DNA of 64,000 nucleotides from Galeruca laticollis (taxonomy: Eukaryota > Arthropoda > Insecta > Coleoptera > Chrysomelidae). The notes beneath the pieces are model-generated. The model was not told the DNA's origin, ran no database searches, and saw only the letters and a list, made by a program, of their open reading frames with translations. The translations under genes were made by a program, and so were the position numbers. Each line of letters starts with the position of its first letter. Position 1 is the first letter of the stretch. This document shows, piece after piece, positions 22,414 through 33,877 of this stretch. Where the stretch lies: NCBI GenBank assembly GCA_963921935.1, contig OY998180.1, forward strand, positions 111,730,183-111,794,182, written 5' to 3'.

Positions 22414-23529
22414 ATTAATATTTCAAGTATTTAAGAGGACTTTTGTCTGTGGTAAAATAGATAGAATTACATGTATGATTATAATAATATAGGGAACAGC
22501 AATTAGACCCATTCAGGAGAATAGATACATTACACCTTCCTCCTTAAGATTTTTATTAATTGCTAATTATTAAAAAAATTATATAAAATAAGGTGAATAA
22601 AATATAAAATATTGAAAAATTTAATTGAATGAACTATAAAAGAGTATTAGAATAAGACGATTACAATAGTCATATAAAGATTAAAATATAATACTATAAA
22701 AAACGGATTATAAAATATTAAACATACATAGATACATATTAGGAAAAATGAAATAAAATAAAAGATTTGAGATATAGAGTAGAAAAACAAATTGTTATGC
22801 ATTACTACCAATTATATTTCTTACAACTATTTCATTGACTTAAAAGTTTCAACGAACTTGAATAGTTTTAATACATTCTGAACTCGTGCTAGCGAAAATG
22901 ATGAAAATTGATCTTTATGTTTTGATTTTCATGAAAGTTTTAATCTAACATATCACTGACATTCTAAAATCCTCTTTTCACTTTGCAATTCTTTTTCTCC
23001 TGCGAAAACTTGCGGTTTCAGTTATTTTAACATCACAATGTCTTTCTTCGTTATGGGATGACTCGTGCGAGCAATCTATACTCAACTCTGAATCATAATT
23101 TTTTTTATTCTTTTTTGTTTTACACATATTTAAAGTCAATTAATTTATTACGTGTTGACATCCACGTGAGGAACTACGTTTACATTTTCTGTAGTAGTGT
23201 CTGCAAATCCCGTAAGACATATTCTATCAAACATTTACAAGTGTTAATAGTGTGTAGATAAAATAAGGGTTATTTTTAATATTTTCAGTGAAAGTAGTAT
23301 TCGATTCTAGAGTGACCTATTCTAAGTTTACTAATTTATTGCTAGCTAAATTTAATGCGTCTCTATCCAAATTATTAAATTGCAATAGTGTAAAATGTAG
23401 GAGTGTTTAATTTTTTATTTCGTTATCAGTACAGCAGTCTTCAGAAAGGGTCTGATGTACTTGACTGAAATTTACTTTCTTTTGTATCTGATCTAGATGT
23501 CAAAATAGTTGAACCTGTATACATATTCC
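22414..23529. other. AT-rich interval without a recognisable gene
   Basis: Very AT-rich with short A/T runs. The 67-codon frame at 23058-23261 looks accidental. It could be the decayed 5' part of the Harbinger gene that follows, but no motif supports this. Confidence 0.4.
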
Positions 23530-24118
23530 AATTGTTATATGCAGAGAAAATACCAGTCTTTGAAAGAATTATTGGTACAGGTGAATTTGATTCACAGCTT
23601 AATGTTAACTCTATTTTTGTTTTAAATTTAATTTTAAATATTTTTTATTTAATTCGTTACTGTAATTCCCGTCAAGTATGGCTTTTTTCCTATGACACGG
23701 TGCAGAAATTTGTCAAGAAAATGTGCCATTTTCCTCAAACACATTGGTGTACAGAAATAATCGACAAGTTTTCTGCAAACAAATCTGTTCTGTCATACAC
23801 GATATTAATAATTCAACATAAACGCATGTGCAAGCAGATGATGCCTTTCCATTATCTTGCAGATTAGTGAAACCATTTCCATTCAAAAATTTTAGTCTGG
23901 ATAAACGTATTTTCAACTATCGCTTATCAAGAGCAAGAGATGTTTTTGAAAATGCATTCGGAAGTCTTACCAGCAAATGTCGAATATTTCTCTCAACAAT
24001 AAATCTCATTCCTGAGATTGTGGAAATTATAACATTGGCTTGTGTTTGTTTACCCAACTATTTAATTAAAACAAATCCTAAATATAGTAAAATTGAAGAA
24101 TTTTGTGGAAAGAACTGA
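23530..24118 (+). pseudogene. PIF/Harbinger transposase, C-terminal fragment (HARBI1-like)
   Basis: After a frame change near 23850, ADDAFPLS then VKPFPFKNFSLDKRIFNYRL leads into SRARDVFENAFGSLTSKCRI. This is the C-terminal block of DDE_Tnp_4 nucleases, whose usual form is FNYRLSRARxxxENAFG, with E in ENAFG as the last catalytic residue. It continues through LACVCLPNYL (usually LHNYL) to a stop at 24118. The region 23530-23850 reads in another frame and is barely recognisable. In PIF/Harbinger elements the transposase needs a Myb/SANT- or MADF-like partner protein for DNA binding and import. Such a gene lies at 25258-26335, pointing toward this one. Confidence 0.8.
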
Positions 24119-24259
24119 TGGTATATTTCAATTCTGAACATGTAGCAGTACCATGGCAGAATAAATATGTTTGAAGAAACTATAAGTGAAGTGTGGACAA
24201 TTTTTAATTATGTACTTACTGTGTATATTTTAATTTTTACAAATAAAGGAAACAAAAAA

Positions 24260-25055
24260 TAAACGGGTTTAAAGATTAAAACTAACTTTTCCGCATCTGT
24301 GAGATTCCCTGAACAATATTTTATTGTTACTTCGCGGGATGTATCGAGCTAACAAACCAAAATTTCTCCAAATATACCCAAAAATGTAGTATATCTGAAT
24401 TTATAGGACCCGCTGCACTGGCTCTAGTCAGCTGAAAATCAATAGGGTACATCTCTCTGGCACCTTGAAAAATATGCAATTATAGAATTGGTCACTTGTA
24501 TATACACCGATATGGTGCTAACAACCCGAAATTTCTCCAAAAAGGACCAAAAATGTGACATTTCAGGTACCACAGTACCCGTTGTACTAGCTCTGGTGAG
24601 CTAAAAATCAATAAGGTTCATCTATAAGACGCCCTGAACAATATTCAATCATTAAATTGGTCACTTGTATACACTCTGGAGGCTGTATTGTGCTAACAAA
24701 CTGTAATTTCTCCAAAAATGACAAAAATGTCGTACTTAAAGTACTATAGCACCTGTTGTACTGGCTCCGATGAGCTGAAAATCAATAGGGTTCGTCCGTG
24801 AGACGTCTTGAATAATATTCAATCATAAAGTTGGTGACTTGTTGCACTCCGGAGGCTGTACCGTGCTAACAAGACATGTAACGAAAAGTGGCCGACGACG
24901 ACATACACACAGAATTTTTTTTCTAAAAACCGTTTTTTCGTGTTGTTCTTGATGAAAAACGTAAAAATAACTCAAAAAAATTTATAAAATTCCAACTTTT
25001 TTTGGGGTAAACCAATATTTTTCTCGCATATTAGATAGGTTGGGCGGAAAAGTAA
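24260..25055 (-). mobile_element. R-element copy 3, four monomers
   Basis: Minus-strand copy. At 25055 it starts TTACTTTTCCGCCC and at 24260 it ends GCGGAAAAGTTAG, hairpin GTTTTAATCTTTAAAC, CCGTTTA. Monomer marks (TGCTAACAA on the plus strand) lie near 24349, 24517, 24692 and 24865. It has landed between the two convergent Harbinger genes. Confidence 0.78.
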
Positions 25056-25257
25056 TACTAAATGCATTTTTAATAGTTTATTGAAGAAAACATATGAACT
25101 TAACATATAAATATCCAGTTAGAAAAATATTGATAATCCTCCATTTATATTCTATTACATATGGAATATTAGTAGTGAACAACTTAACCTTAGCTACATA
25201 TCACAATAATAACTTATTTGATATTCCTAGATCCAATCGGTAGTACATGATATGATT

Positions 25258-26335
25258 TTAGTTTTCATTTCCCAAGTACTGATACAGAATTTGATCAATT
25301 TGTTTCTGTACCTCAAAACTGTATCTTTGTTTTTTTATTAATTTGAGACGCGAGGATACAAGCTGACCAAAGATATCTTCTTGTGTTGATGAACTCTATA
25401 AAGCAGAGGGTGGCATATTTCCCGATACATTAGAAATCTCTTTTAGTGCAGTGCTAGCATCCCTCAAAATTACCTGATCATTAATTGCTGAAGTAGTTGT
25501 CCTTTTTCTTTTTCCCCATAGGTGTTTAAAATGATTCTCTGTTACAATTATTTGGCTAGTCTCTCTATGCTCTGAAATAAAAGATTGAATTATTATTAGA
25601 AAAAATGCACATCAGATAGGTAATAACTAAAGCATTGATTCATCAATCAATTACTAATATGCAATGATTATTTGTTTCAATTGCTGATAGTAACTCGAGT
25701 TCCTGAATTAATTTTAGAGTTATTTTTATTACAATAACTATCAAATTCATTAAGGCATGCTGATAGAAACTGCAAACTTAAATTTACCATATCTTCGGAT
25801 TCAATTTCAATTATTTCAATATTGTGATTTGTTTGGAAACACTCTCTGAGTTTCATCATCATCGGATGTATTTTCTTTTTCTTCAAATTCTATCACATAC
25901 TGCTCAGGAATGGCAGCTTGTATATTATATTCTGATTGTCTGATAACAACATGTTCATTTAAAAAGGCCATTTGGTTATAATACCATAATGATGGCTCAT
26001 GCACCTATAATTCAAATAACCATTCATTTATGACACAACATCAAGGACAGTGAACTTACAAAATCTCTACCAGCACCGCTTGTTTTGGTTTTTTCATATT
26101 TACGTTTTTCAGTCAAATATGTGGTTCGCAAACTATTGAATTTAGATTTTATGTCTTCAGTCTTCAAGTATGGCCGCAATAGAAGAAGAGTTTCTTTAAT
26201 GTATTCAAGAGCCTCTACTATGACTATTATTATATTATGGTATAATGGATTCTTCACGGCATAAAGACATGGATATTTTTGATATTTTTATATCTGAGTC
26301 GAAACTTGTTCTGCTGTCCAAATCATGTCTGACTA
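25258..26335 (-). pseudogene. MADF-BESS protein, probable Harbinger accessory gene
   Basis: The minus strand from about 26335 reads WTAEQVSTQI, stop, then KYPCLYAVKNPLYHN, the start of a MADF domain. It continues YLKTEDIKSKFNSLRTTYLT and EKRKYEKTKTSGAGRDF. A 55-bp intron (26005-26059, GTAAGT...TATAG) joins this to VHEPSLWYYNQMAFL, the end of MADF. An acidic linker (EEKENTSDDDET) follows with a frameshift. After an intron acceptor at 25572 (TTTATTTCAG) comes a basic stretch KHLWGKRKRTTT. The last exon ends in a BESS-like motif, FGQLVSSRLKLIKKQ then IDQILYQYL, with the stop at 25258. One in-frame stop lies in the last exon. MADF proteins bind DNA, and many PIF/Harbinger elements carry one as their second gene. 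Confidence 0.75.
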
Positions 26336-26689
26336 CGATATTGTAATGTATGCCGAATAATTAGGACAATGCTGTATTTGATTTCCGAGATTTTAATAAC
26401 CTCCCAAAATATCTGTTTGATAACCTCAAAATAATCGCAACATTGACAACTTGTTAGAGTGAACATTACGCATGATAACATACAAGAAAAATGTCTGAAA
26501 ATAGAACCCTCCGTATATTTTTTGGATATAACATTTAGGTTCAATTTTTGTGTATTACACGATGCAGAAAAACTTGCATTCTCATTTGTATAGAGTAAAT
26601 GTAACAACTTCTGCACTGTGTTAAACGGACATAAGGTACTAATCGAGTTGTTGAAATTTGGAATAGTAGGTAGTTCTTACTATTTGAAT
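26336..26689. other. Interval without a recognisable gene
   Basis: A 97-codon minus-strand frame (26323-26616) matches no family I know. It may be part of the 5' side of the Harbinger element. No TIR was recognised. Confidence 0.35.
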
Positions 26690-27000
26690 TTGTTGTTATA
26701 CTAAATCTAGAAGATTCTCATTAGTTTCGGCGTAGAGTACTTGAAACATATGCATGTTTCAGTCTATTCATATCTACTTTAACAGGTTTTTTGTTTATTA
26801 AAATGGTACAATTAACAGGAGAGTTTATTTCTAAAATTTGACATGGTCCATTATGATTATGAGCTAGTTTCTTTGTTTTACCTTTTCTGTTTGTTCATTC
26901 TGTAAATATACTACTGACCTACGGAAAACGTAGTTTGGTTAACTTTTCTATCATAATATTTTTTATTAATCAATTTAGATTCTACTTAATTATTTTTTGC
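26690..27000 (-). pseudogene. Ty3/Gypsy integrase, C-terminal end
   Basis: The minus strand reads NEQTEKGKTKKLAHNHNGPC across a frame change, then QILEINSPVNCTI and VKVDMNRLK. This is the C-terminal SH3/GPY-F region of a Gypsy integrase (pattern GPYxIxxxxSPVNxxI...VHVNRLK). Its upstream part lies at 29804-29958, on the far side of a pogo-type transposon. A stretch of about 250 bp (27000-27250) with many stops separates it from that insertion. Confidence 0.8.
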
Positions 27001-27253
27001 TAGTTCATGAGATTGTCAGAGCTTCAGTGTCAGTGTCAGATTATCTTCGTATGTCTATGGGAGACCGGACCACAACTAACAAAAATTGTATATTTATTTG
27101 TAATTCCGAAATTATTCAACATTAAGACCTGATTTTTGCGTCAATTGATACTTCAAATGTTTAGATATCATGTTAATAACATAAATAAAAGATTGAATTA
27201 TTGATGTCTTGAACAGACATTTTTATATCGAGAAAAGCGTTTGTTAATTCTTA

Positions 27254-29801
27254 CCCCGTCCTTGGGGCTAAAACTAACAGCTCTGGGGTAAGTATTAACA
27301 TGATGTTATACAAACTAATCCAATGAATGAAAACGAACATGAGAATGACATAATACTTTATTATTGAAAAATATTTTATAAACTATAACTATAGACTAAC
27401 TAAGTGTTATAGACTCTATTAAGAATAAGAAACACTATTCGTACTCATAGTCATCTGAATCACAATTCAAGCAAATGAATGATGTGATATCACTCTTGAT
27501 GCACCCAACTTGGGCCCAATCTTTACAAGAGATACATTGTATCCAATCACCACCTAATAAATCATCCTTATACAACATACTACAAACAATGCAAAAACAT
27601 TCATCCTCTTCATCAGAATCATTGCTTTCGTTTAAAATTATTTTCTTTACCTTTTCTATTTTCTCGTCTTTCTTCCCCTTTCGTTCACCTTTTTATTTTT
27701 TATTCTCTATGTTCTGTTTTCTTTCTTCCATTTTCATCTTTTTCAGTTCTCTGATGTGTTGTTCTTCTTCTAACGCATTTTTTCTGGTGTATCGGTGAGA
27801 ATGGCAAATTTTTCAGCCCGTTTACGGTTGGATGGAGCTTTTGGCAGAGGTCTTACAGTTTCAATTGAGAAATCACTAGAATCCCTCTGCAAACCTGATG
27901 GTCCAGCTACTGACCCGTTAAACACGTGCGCAGTAACTACAGTTGAGCTGTCCAAATTGGGCATATCGTTCAGTAGTTCAGAATTAATTGAATTTGATGA
28001 CAGATCTTGATTCGTCGGGTCCGGACGGTCCGTGACATATGATGGCGCATAGTCCGAATCTTGGAAGACTTCGTCGTTAAATGGCCAGATACCAGATTTC
28101 CTGAATGCGTTTATCACATTCCTCGGATTCAATGCCAGAGGTAATTTATCTTTAACAATAACAGGGAGATCATATATGGTCATAGTTTTTCCGGGATTAC
28201 TACTCATCCAAGAAGTTTGCGCTCTATTTTGATAATTTTTAAGTGGACCATAAACTCCAACATCAAGAGGCTGTAGATGATGGGAGCAATGAGGTGGGAA
28301 TGACAATAAAATGATATTATTTTCCTTGGCTTTGTTAACCATTTCTATATTCACATGTGAGCTGTGGTTGTCCAGTAAGAGTGAGACGGGATCTTCTTTC
28401 GACGGCTTCACATGATGAATAAAATGATCAATGAATTTTCCAAACTCTTTTTGATTTCCAACTCCTATGCATTCTGGTGGTCCATTCCTAACAAATATGT
28501 CATTGTAACGAATACGAGGAAAGACAAACATACAGGGTATGGCATTGCCAATAGCATTTGTTGCTACTGCAAGCGTAACTAGTACACCTCGTTCAGCAGA
28601 TGTTACTGCACCGACCTGCTTTATGCCTTTTCCAGCAACAATCTTCTTCGGCTTTTGCACGGTTGTGATACCTAGAAAATTGTGATATTTATAAAAGCGT
28701 GAAGTAAAAATTGACATAAGATTAGTAGGGTAGCCAAGAAGACAGATACCTGTTTCAACATTCCAAATTCGAGATGGTGGGAAGCTGTATCTTTCTAGCA
28801 CGCTTCTGTATTTCTCAAAAAAGTTTTGAACGTTAGTTCTATTAAATGAAGTCGCTTTGCTCGAACTGGTGGCTTTAGGGCTTCGTATCGCCAACCTCGG
28901 ATTTTTCTTCATGAAATTAGTGAACCAGTCATTACCGGCCATCTGGTTAACATGCCAGGACACTGGTACCTTCTCAACATTGTAAAACTTAGCACATTGA
29001 TATGTTAATCGCCTTACGTCTTCGGGTAGTAATCCGAAATAAATATTGGAGCACTTCAACAAACATTCTGCTACAATTTCTTCTTGTGCAGCATTGGAAA
29101 CTAAGCGGGTTTTCTGGTAACCCACTGCTGCTTGTGCACCCGATTTGTTTTTTTTTTCACGAAATCATAGAGTGAAATATGACAGAGGTCAAACTCTGTC
29201 GCTACTTCTCTATACTTTCTATTTTTCTCCATTATTTCCATCGCAGCCAACTCGTTGACCTCTAAGTATTTAGATCCTCTTGTAGTCTTTCTTTTATACG
29301 TTCTCATTCTGTAATAAAATGGAACGAAGTTTTTTTTATAATTATCATACCCAGTCTATAACCTTGTTAATACTAGCCGCCAAATTTGGGGTAGGTATGA
29401 ACACGTTAATTCTGACCCCGGTGATTTGTTAAGTTTAGCCCCAAAGGAATATTTTTCATTGCAAATACCATAAGAATATATTTCTTGAAAAGTTAGTCAA
29501 TTGAGCTACACAGCCGTATTAAGTATGAAACAGGCTTCTAGAAAGATGAAAAGCATAATAACATCGCCGTATATTTTGAGCACCAATCAAAAAATTTTAA
29601 GGTTAAAAATGTTCGTTACCTGCGTAATAAATTGATACGGTTCACATGTGTCTTGCAGGACGCGTGGAGCACAACTGAGCAAATACCGAGTCATGTGGCG
29701 TGATCTAGATGGCGTTTTGAACCGCGTGCTGTAGGTTATATAGTTCTCAAGAAATTCTCTTGTTAATACTTACCCCTGTTAATTGTAGCCCCGGCCTCCC
29801 C
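27254..29801 (-). mobile_element. pogo-superfamily DNA transposon inserted in Gypsy integrase
   Basis: The ends CCCCGTCCTTGGGGCTAAAA (27254) and, inverted, GGGGAGGCCGGGGCTACAAT (29801) continue into a shared TIR that includes GGGGTAAGTATTAACA (about 27285-27300 and 29760-29776), giving about 45 bp. TA is present on both sides (27252-27253 and 29802-29803), the usual target of this group. One transposase gene fills the interior. Gypsy integrase sequence in the same orientation lies on both flanks. Confidence 0.8.
27434..29307 (-). pseudogene. pogo/jerky-type DDE transposase with C-terminal PHD-like finger
   Basis: From the ATG at 29307, MRTYKRKTTRGSKYLEVNEL and the helix-turn-helix REVATEFDLCHISLYDF form a Psq domain. 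A frameshift near 29115 follows. The CENP-B-type domain includes WFTNFMKKNPRLAIRSP. The DDE_1 core has its second Asp in LLLDNHSSH and third in HLQPLDVGVYGPLK. The first block reads IWNVETG where the family has NVDETG, so the first catalytic Asp is deleted. Directly after ETG an 81-bp in-frame segment (GTATCT...TTTTCTAG) has perfect splice signals and interrupts ETG-ITTVQKPKK, so it is an intron. After a frameshift near 27785 and a stop near 27690, the C-terminus CFCIVC...WIQCISCKDWAQVGC...FICLNC is PHD-like. It was full length but is now inactive. Confidence 0.9.
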
Positions 29802-29803
29802 TA

Positions 29804-29958
29804 TTTGAATTCAGGTGATTTTATTATTCTTCTTGGAAGGTTAGGGGTGTAACCAAACATTACTTCACAAGTTCTGTGTTTTGTTGACGAATGGGTCGTA
29901 GTATTATAGGAAAACATGGCGAAATCGATCCAATTGTCCCAATCAGACTGATCAAGTT
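29804..29958 (-). pseudogene. Ty3/Gypsy integrase fragment, upstream of the pogo insertion
   Basis: The minus strand reads WDNWIDFAMFSYNTTTHSST, then TCEVMFGYTPNLPRRI. This is the Gypsy integrase segment that follows the catalytic Glu (pattern WxxxxxxAxFAYNTxxHSST...PFELxYGxxPxLP). It stops at 29804 where the pogo-type TIR begins and would continue at 27250. On the other side it ends near 29960, at the tip of a mariner-like repeat. Confidence 0.82.
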
Positions 29959-29971
29959 TTATACAGGGTGA

Positions 29972-30342
29972 TTCATTACCAATTGGAAATAATCTAACAA
30001 TAAAATCCTGACTTGAAATTATGTCAATTTAACCCAAAACACTTCAATAAAATGTAGCTGCTTACTGAGTTACAGGGTGTTTTTTTAAAAAATTTAAAAA
30101 CGATTTGTGCTCAGTATTTTAAAACTATTTTACGTATCCATTTCATATTTGGCAGAGAGTGTAAACACCTAGTAAATTATGTTAAGCAAACGTTTCTGGC
30201 TACTACCAGAGGCGTACGACAGGGGCAGGTGATTGGTTAATCGTTCCAACATTCTACGCCACTGGCGGAATAGAAATTTTAACACAATTTTTCTATTTCC
30301 CAATATTTTTTACGTAAATAAGTCAATATTTCTCGAGATATT
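29972..30342. repeat. Tc1/mariner-like terminal sequence, probable MITE remnant
   Basis: TATACAGGGTGATTCATTAC at 29974 resembles Tc1/mariner-type tips, and an inverted relative (AATGAATCACTCCGTATA) lies at 47019-47036. A further ACAGGGTGTTTTTTT occurs near 30073. No coding sequence was found. Confidence 0.45.
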
Positions 30343-30909
30343 TTAAGTTAAACATGAAGCTGCACCATTTTCTAAATTTTGATGTGTAATAACTATGCCG
30401 ATGTTTTGGGCCAGTGGACTACATTTAATACGCAAAGATTCAACATTTTTTATATTGGCATGTTCTTCTAGATTTGGATTTTGAATTGGATAATAAAAGT
30501 TTGATGATATAGGAGAATTTTTAATTACATTTTGATTTTGGTTCATATTTATATTTTGAGCTTCCGTTTGAATTTGATTTAGAATTTTATTACGATTTTC
30601 ATTTTGAATTGGATTTATTTTTGGAGTGCAATTTTTATATTGGTTTTGGTTAAAATTCATAAGATCTAAGGAATTTTTTTTAATATACTTGTAACTTGAT
30701 CTTAAGTTTGGAAAACTGGAGTGCGACTGATTTTGGATTGTACTTGTAGTCAGATTTAAACTATCAGTTTGAGAATCATTAGAGAACTTGGAATCACAAG
30801 AATTAATCTTCGTTTGAACATCTTGGATCCGCTGACGCAGTTCCTGATAATGGCTCTGTTTCGTTTTTGTCCAGGCACCCTGCATATTACTTATTATTGT
30901 ATTGTACAT
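30343..30909 (-). CDS. Asn/Gln-rich open reading frame, unknown
   Basis: An uninterrupted 188-codon frame starts MYNTIISNMQGAWTKTKQSH. It has a short charged, possibly coiled-coil segment (SHYQELRQRIQDVQTKI) and then long Asn-, Gln-, Ser- and Ile-rich stretches such as NQNQYKNCTPKINPIQNENR. I recognise no domain, signal peptide or membrane segment. The AT-rich composition alone can create such frames, but 188 codons without a stop is long for this window. It could be a gag-like ORF of a lost retroelement or chance. No splice or promoter signals were identified. Confidence 0.25.
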   Translation of the reverse strand: MYNTIISNMQGAWTKTKQSHYQELRQRIQDVQTKINSCDSKFSNDSQTDSLNLTTSTIQNQSHSSFPNLRSSYKYIKKNSLDLMNFNQNQYKNCTPKINPIQNENRNKILNQIQTEAQNINMNQNQNVIKNSPISSNFYYPIQNPNLEEHANIKNVESLRIKCSPLAQNIGIVITHQNLENGAASCLT

Positions 30910-31044
30910 AAGGTGAAATAAAAATTATGACCCAATATTTGAATTATTCTATTTATTCCTACAAAAAACTTTGGTCGCTTATAGTTTATCGATTTTCAAC
31001 TAACTTTTAACCTTAAAATGTACCAAAGCAATACAAATAAATAA

Positions 31045-31465
31045 TGAAATTGACTGTCTCGACCCTTACTTCGTGGAATATGCTCATATTAGTGTTTTTA
31101 AATGAAACTCAAGGTCTCTAGTTAATTCCACAATATAATACAAGTTATTGAAAATTCTAAGAAATTGACAGTTGTTTCGATAAATCAATATCATCGTCAG
31201 AATGACAGAAGTTACATTTCATTTTATGCCTACCTGATGTTTAGTAGTTATATTTTTTTGGCTAGACCAAGAAGTAACCTAACTTGTGATTGGCTTAATA
31301 TATGTTTATAGAAAAAAGAAGAAGATGTGATATTACAAATATTGAAGCTTAGATATTATTAGCCCTATGGTGATATCCTGGATATCATTTTTCCAATTAA
31401 GATCAGTATAACTGTGCAATGATATAGAAAACCAGGAAAACTATATCTGCTGATCTTTACAATTA
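31045..31465 (-). repeat. PLE tail / pseudo-LTR of the full copy
   Basis: Non-coding tail after the stop at 31466. It is nearly identical to 33878-34299 and to the inverted 35147-35521. It contains a hammerhead candidate at about 31150-31215 (minus strand). Confidence 0.88.
31150..31215 (-). ncRNA. Candidate hammerhead ribozyme
   Basis: On the minus strand, CTGACGA, a possible stem II, GAAAC and GTC (one base pair altered in the stem III loop region compared with the other copies) occur in hammerhead order, as in the other PLE tails. The flanks ATT and AAT can close stem I, and TTCT/AGAA further out can extend it. Confidence 0.5.
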
Positions 31466-33855
31466 TCACTTAAGAAGACAGTTTATTAGTGGAGAATTCC
31501 CTAGATTTAACTGTTCATTGACAACTTCATATTGTGGGTTTCTTAAATGTCTTCTAATTTCCAGTTCTTCAAGGAAATCCAGTTCTTGTTTCTTTTCACA
31601 AATATGCAGCACTTCTAGTTCTGTGTTAGGTGTCAATGAATGATTGGTGTCAAGTAAATGTTTTGCGTAGTGAGATTTATCTGGTTGTTTTAATCTGTAA
31701 GCTCGTAAGTGCTCACTGTATCGTATTTCAAAATTCCTAAGGGTCTGACCCAAATAGACAGCATTACATTCTGGACATTTGAGTTTATATATACCTGACT
31801 TCTTTAATAGTGGTATTTTTGTTTTTACATTTAACAATTTTGTACTAACGTTACTTTCTGTTTTAAAAGAAATTGTTGCATTCGTTGCTGAAGATATTAT
31901 CTTTGAAATATTATTAGAAATATTTCCTGCATATGTGATGGTTTTATAAGTTTTAATTTCATCAGCTTGTTTAGGATATATTAGTTGTAATGCCACTTTT
32001 TTCTCTTTTTTACTAATTAGTTTATTTATCATATCTAATGGATAACCGTTAGATGTTGCTATTTGTCTAATTGTATTAATCTCTCTATCAAAATTACATT
32101 TGTTTATAGGAACTGAAAAAGCTCTATGTATCATTGAATTATATGCTGCTAGTCTGTGTGAGACAGGGTGGTTAGAATTGAATGGAATTGTCACATCAGT
32201 CTGTGTTGGTTTTCGGTAAATTGAATAATCAAGTACATCATTAACTCTTTGAATTTTTAAATCAAGAAAATTGATTAAGCTATTTTCTTCAATTTCTAAT
32301 GTAAATTTAATTTTCGGGTGTAAATTATTGATGTGGTTGAAAAACACATCTAATTGTCGCTCACTACCCATAAAACAAGCTAATATGTCATCTACATATC
32401 TATACCAAAATAAAATATTTTTCGAAATATTACTTTCAAAGATCTTTCTTTCTAAATTGTCCATAAAAATGTTTGCTAAAATAGGTGATATAGGGCTTCC
32501 CATTGGTAAACCTTCATTTTGAATATATATATCTTATTGTCAAAAGTGAAATAATTCTGATTAATGCATACATCAAATAAATTAAGTATATCTGATATTA
32601 TTCCTGGATTAATATTTTTATCTTCTAGTAATTTTCTTACAAGTATTAGACATTCTTTAGGAGGAATTTTAGTAAACATATTAGTTACATCGAACGATAT
32701 GAGTTTATAGTTATCTTGCAAGTGGATTGATTTCAACTTTTTGATTAGTTCTATTGAATTTCTAATTGAGTACTGAGATTCATATCCGTAAGTATTGAGT
32801 ATATTGTTGAGCTTATTTGCCAATATATTATTAGGAGCATTAACATAAGAGACTACAAGTCTAATTGGTTTCGTTATTTTATGTAATTTAACTGTTCCAT
32901 ATAATTGTGGACAATGAGGATTCTTATGTATGATAGACCTCTTTTCGTAATCATTAAAAAGATAATTTGAATTATTAACAATATCCCTTACATTATTAGA
33001 AAACTTCTTTGTTGGGTCTGCTTTAAGAACTTTTACATCGCTGGATTCTATAAAGTTATATACTTTGGATTTGTAATTTTCAGTCGTCAAAATGACAGTA
33101 GCATTCCCCTTATCGGATTTTGTAACTGTTAGGTTATGATTCTCTATCTTCTGTTTTATTGCGTTTAAAACTGAAATGTCATTTTTTGTTTGACGTTTAA
33201 CTTTTGAAGGTTCAATATTTTTGATTAAATTGGCAATTTTTAATTTCTCATAAAGAAAATTATTTGAATTAGATTTTAAAGCTATTTCTGACTCTGTAGC
33301 TATAATTTGTTTAATATTATTCGTAAATTTAGGTGGTATGCTGTACTTTAAACCTTTATTTAAAAATTCTATTTCACTATTTGTAAAATTAGTGTCTGAA
33401 AGGTTTTCAAATCGTGGTGCAAAGTGTGTTGGTATGTAGGTACTTACAGTTTCATGATGTTTTGAGTATTGAATTTTATGTTGTGTGTGTTCAAGATTCT
33501 GTAGCTTCTTTTCTTGTTTCTTAAATTTCATATGCTTCATAGTGCTGATATTTTCTCTAATTTTGTCATCCAAACAGTCAAATTCTACTGGATGTAATTG
33601 GAATGTGAGTTCTGAACGTACAACTTTTATGTAGTTGTCTAAGGAGTCTCTAACTTTGAACCATTTCTTACATTCAGATTTTATCCAAACTCGTTGAGCA
33701 CATTTTATAGCTTTTTGTGCTTGTGGTGTTTTAGTGTGACATTTTGTATTCACATAATTTGGTATTACCTTTTTTCTAAGGCATTCTTGGTTAAACCAAA
33801 TGTTTTGTGATGCTTTGTAACGTTTTTGTAGTAACTTCTGGTACAGTCGGGTCAA
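31466..33855 (-). pseudogene. Penelope-like polyprotein (RT plus GIY-YIG), nearly full length, one frameshift
   Basis: The frame opens at 33855 with MTRLYQKLLQKRYKASQN and a basic N-terminal region of about 220 codons. The RT core follows: DKGNATVIL, VSYVNAPNNILANKLNN, SFDVTNMFTKIP (motif A, Asp in FDV), GLPMGSPISPILANIFM (motif B) and YRYVDDILACF (motif C, YVDD). A linker leads to the GIY-YIG endonuclease, SGIYKLKCPECNAVYLGQT then RYSEHLRAYRL, with the PLE-type Cys/His pattern. It ends at 31466. The total of about 800 codons fits complete PLE polyproteins. The only break I see is a shift near 32505-32520 (DNKIYIFKMK), just before motif B. It is thus almost intact. Confidence 0.94.
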
Positions 33856-33877
33856 ATCTTCTCTCGAAGATTTTTTA

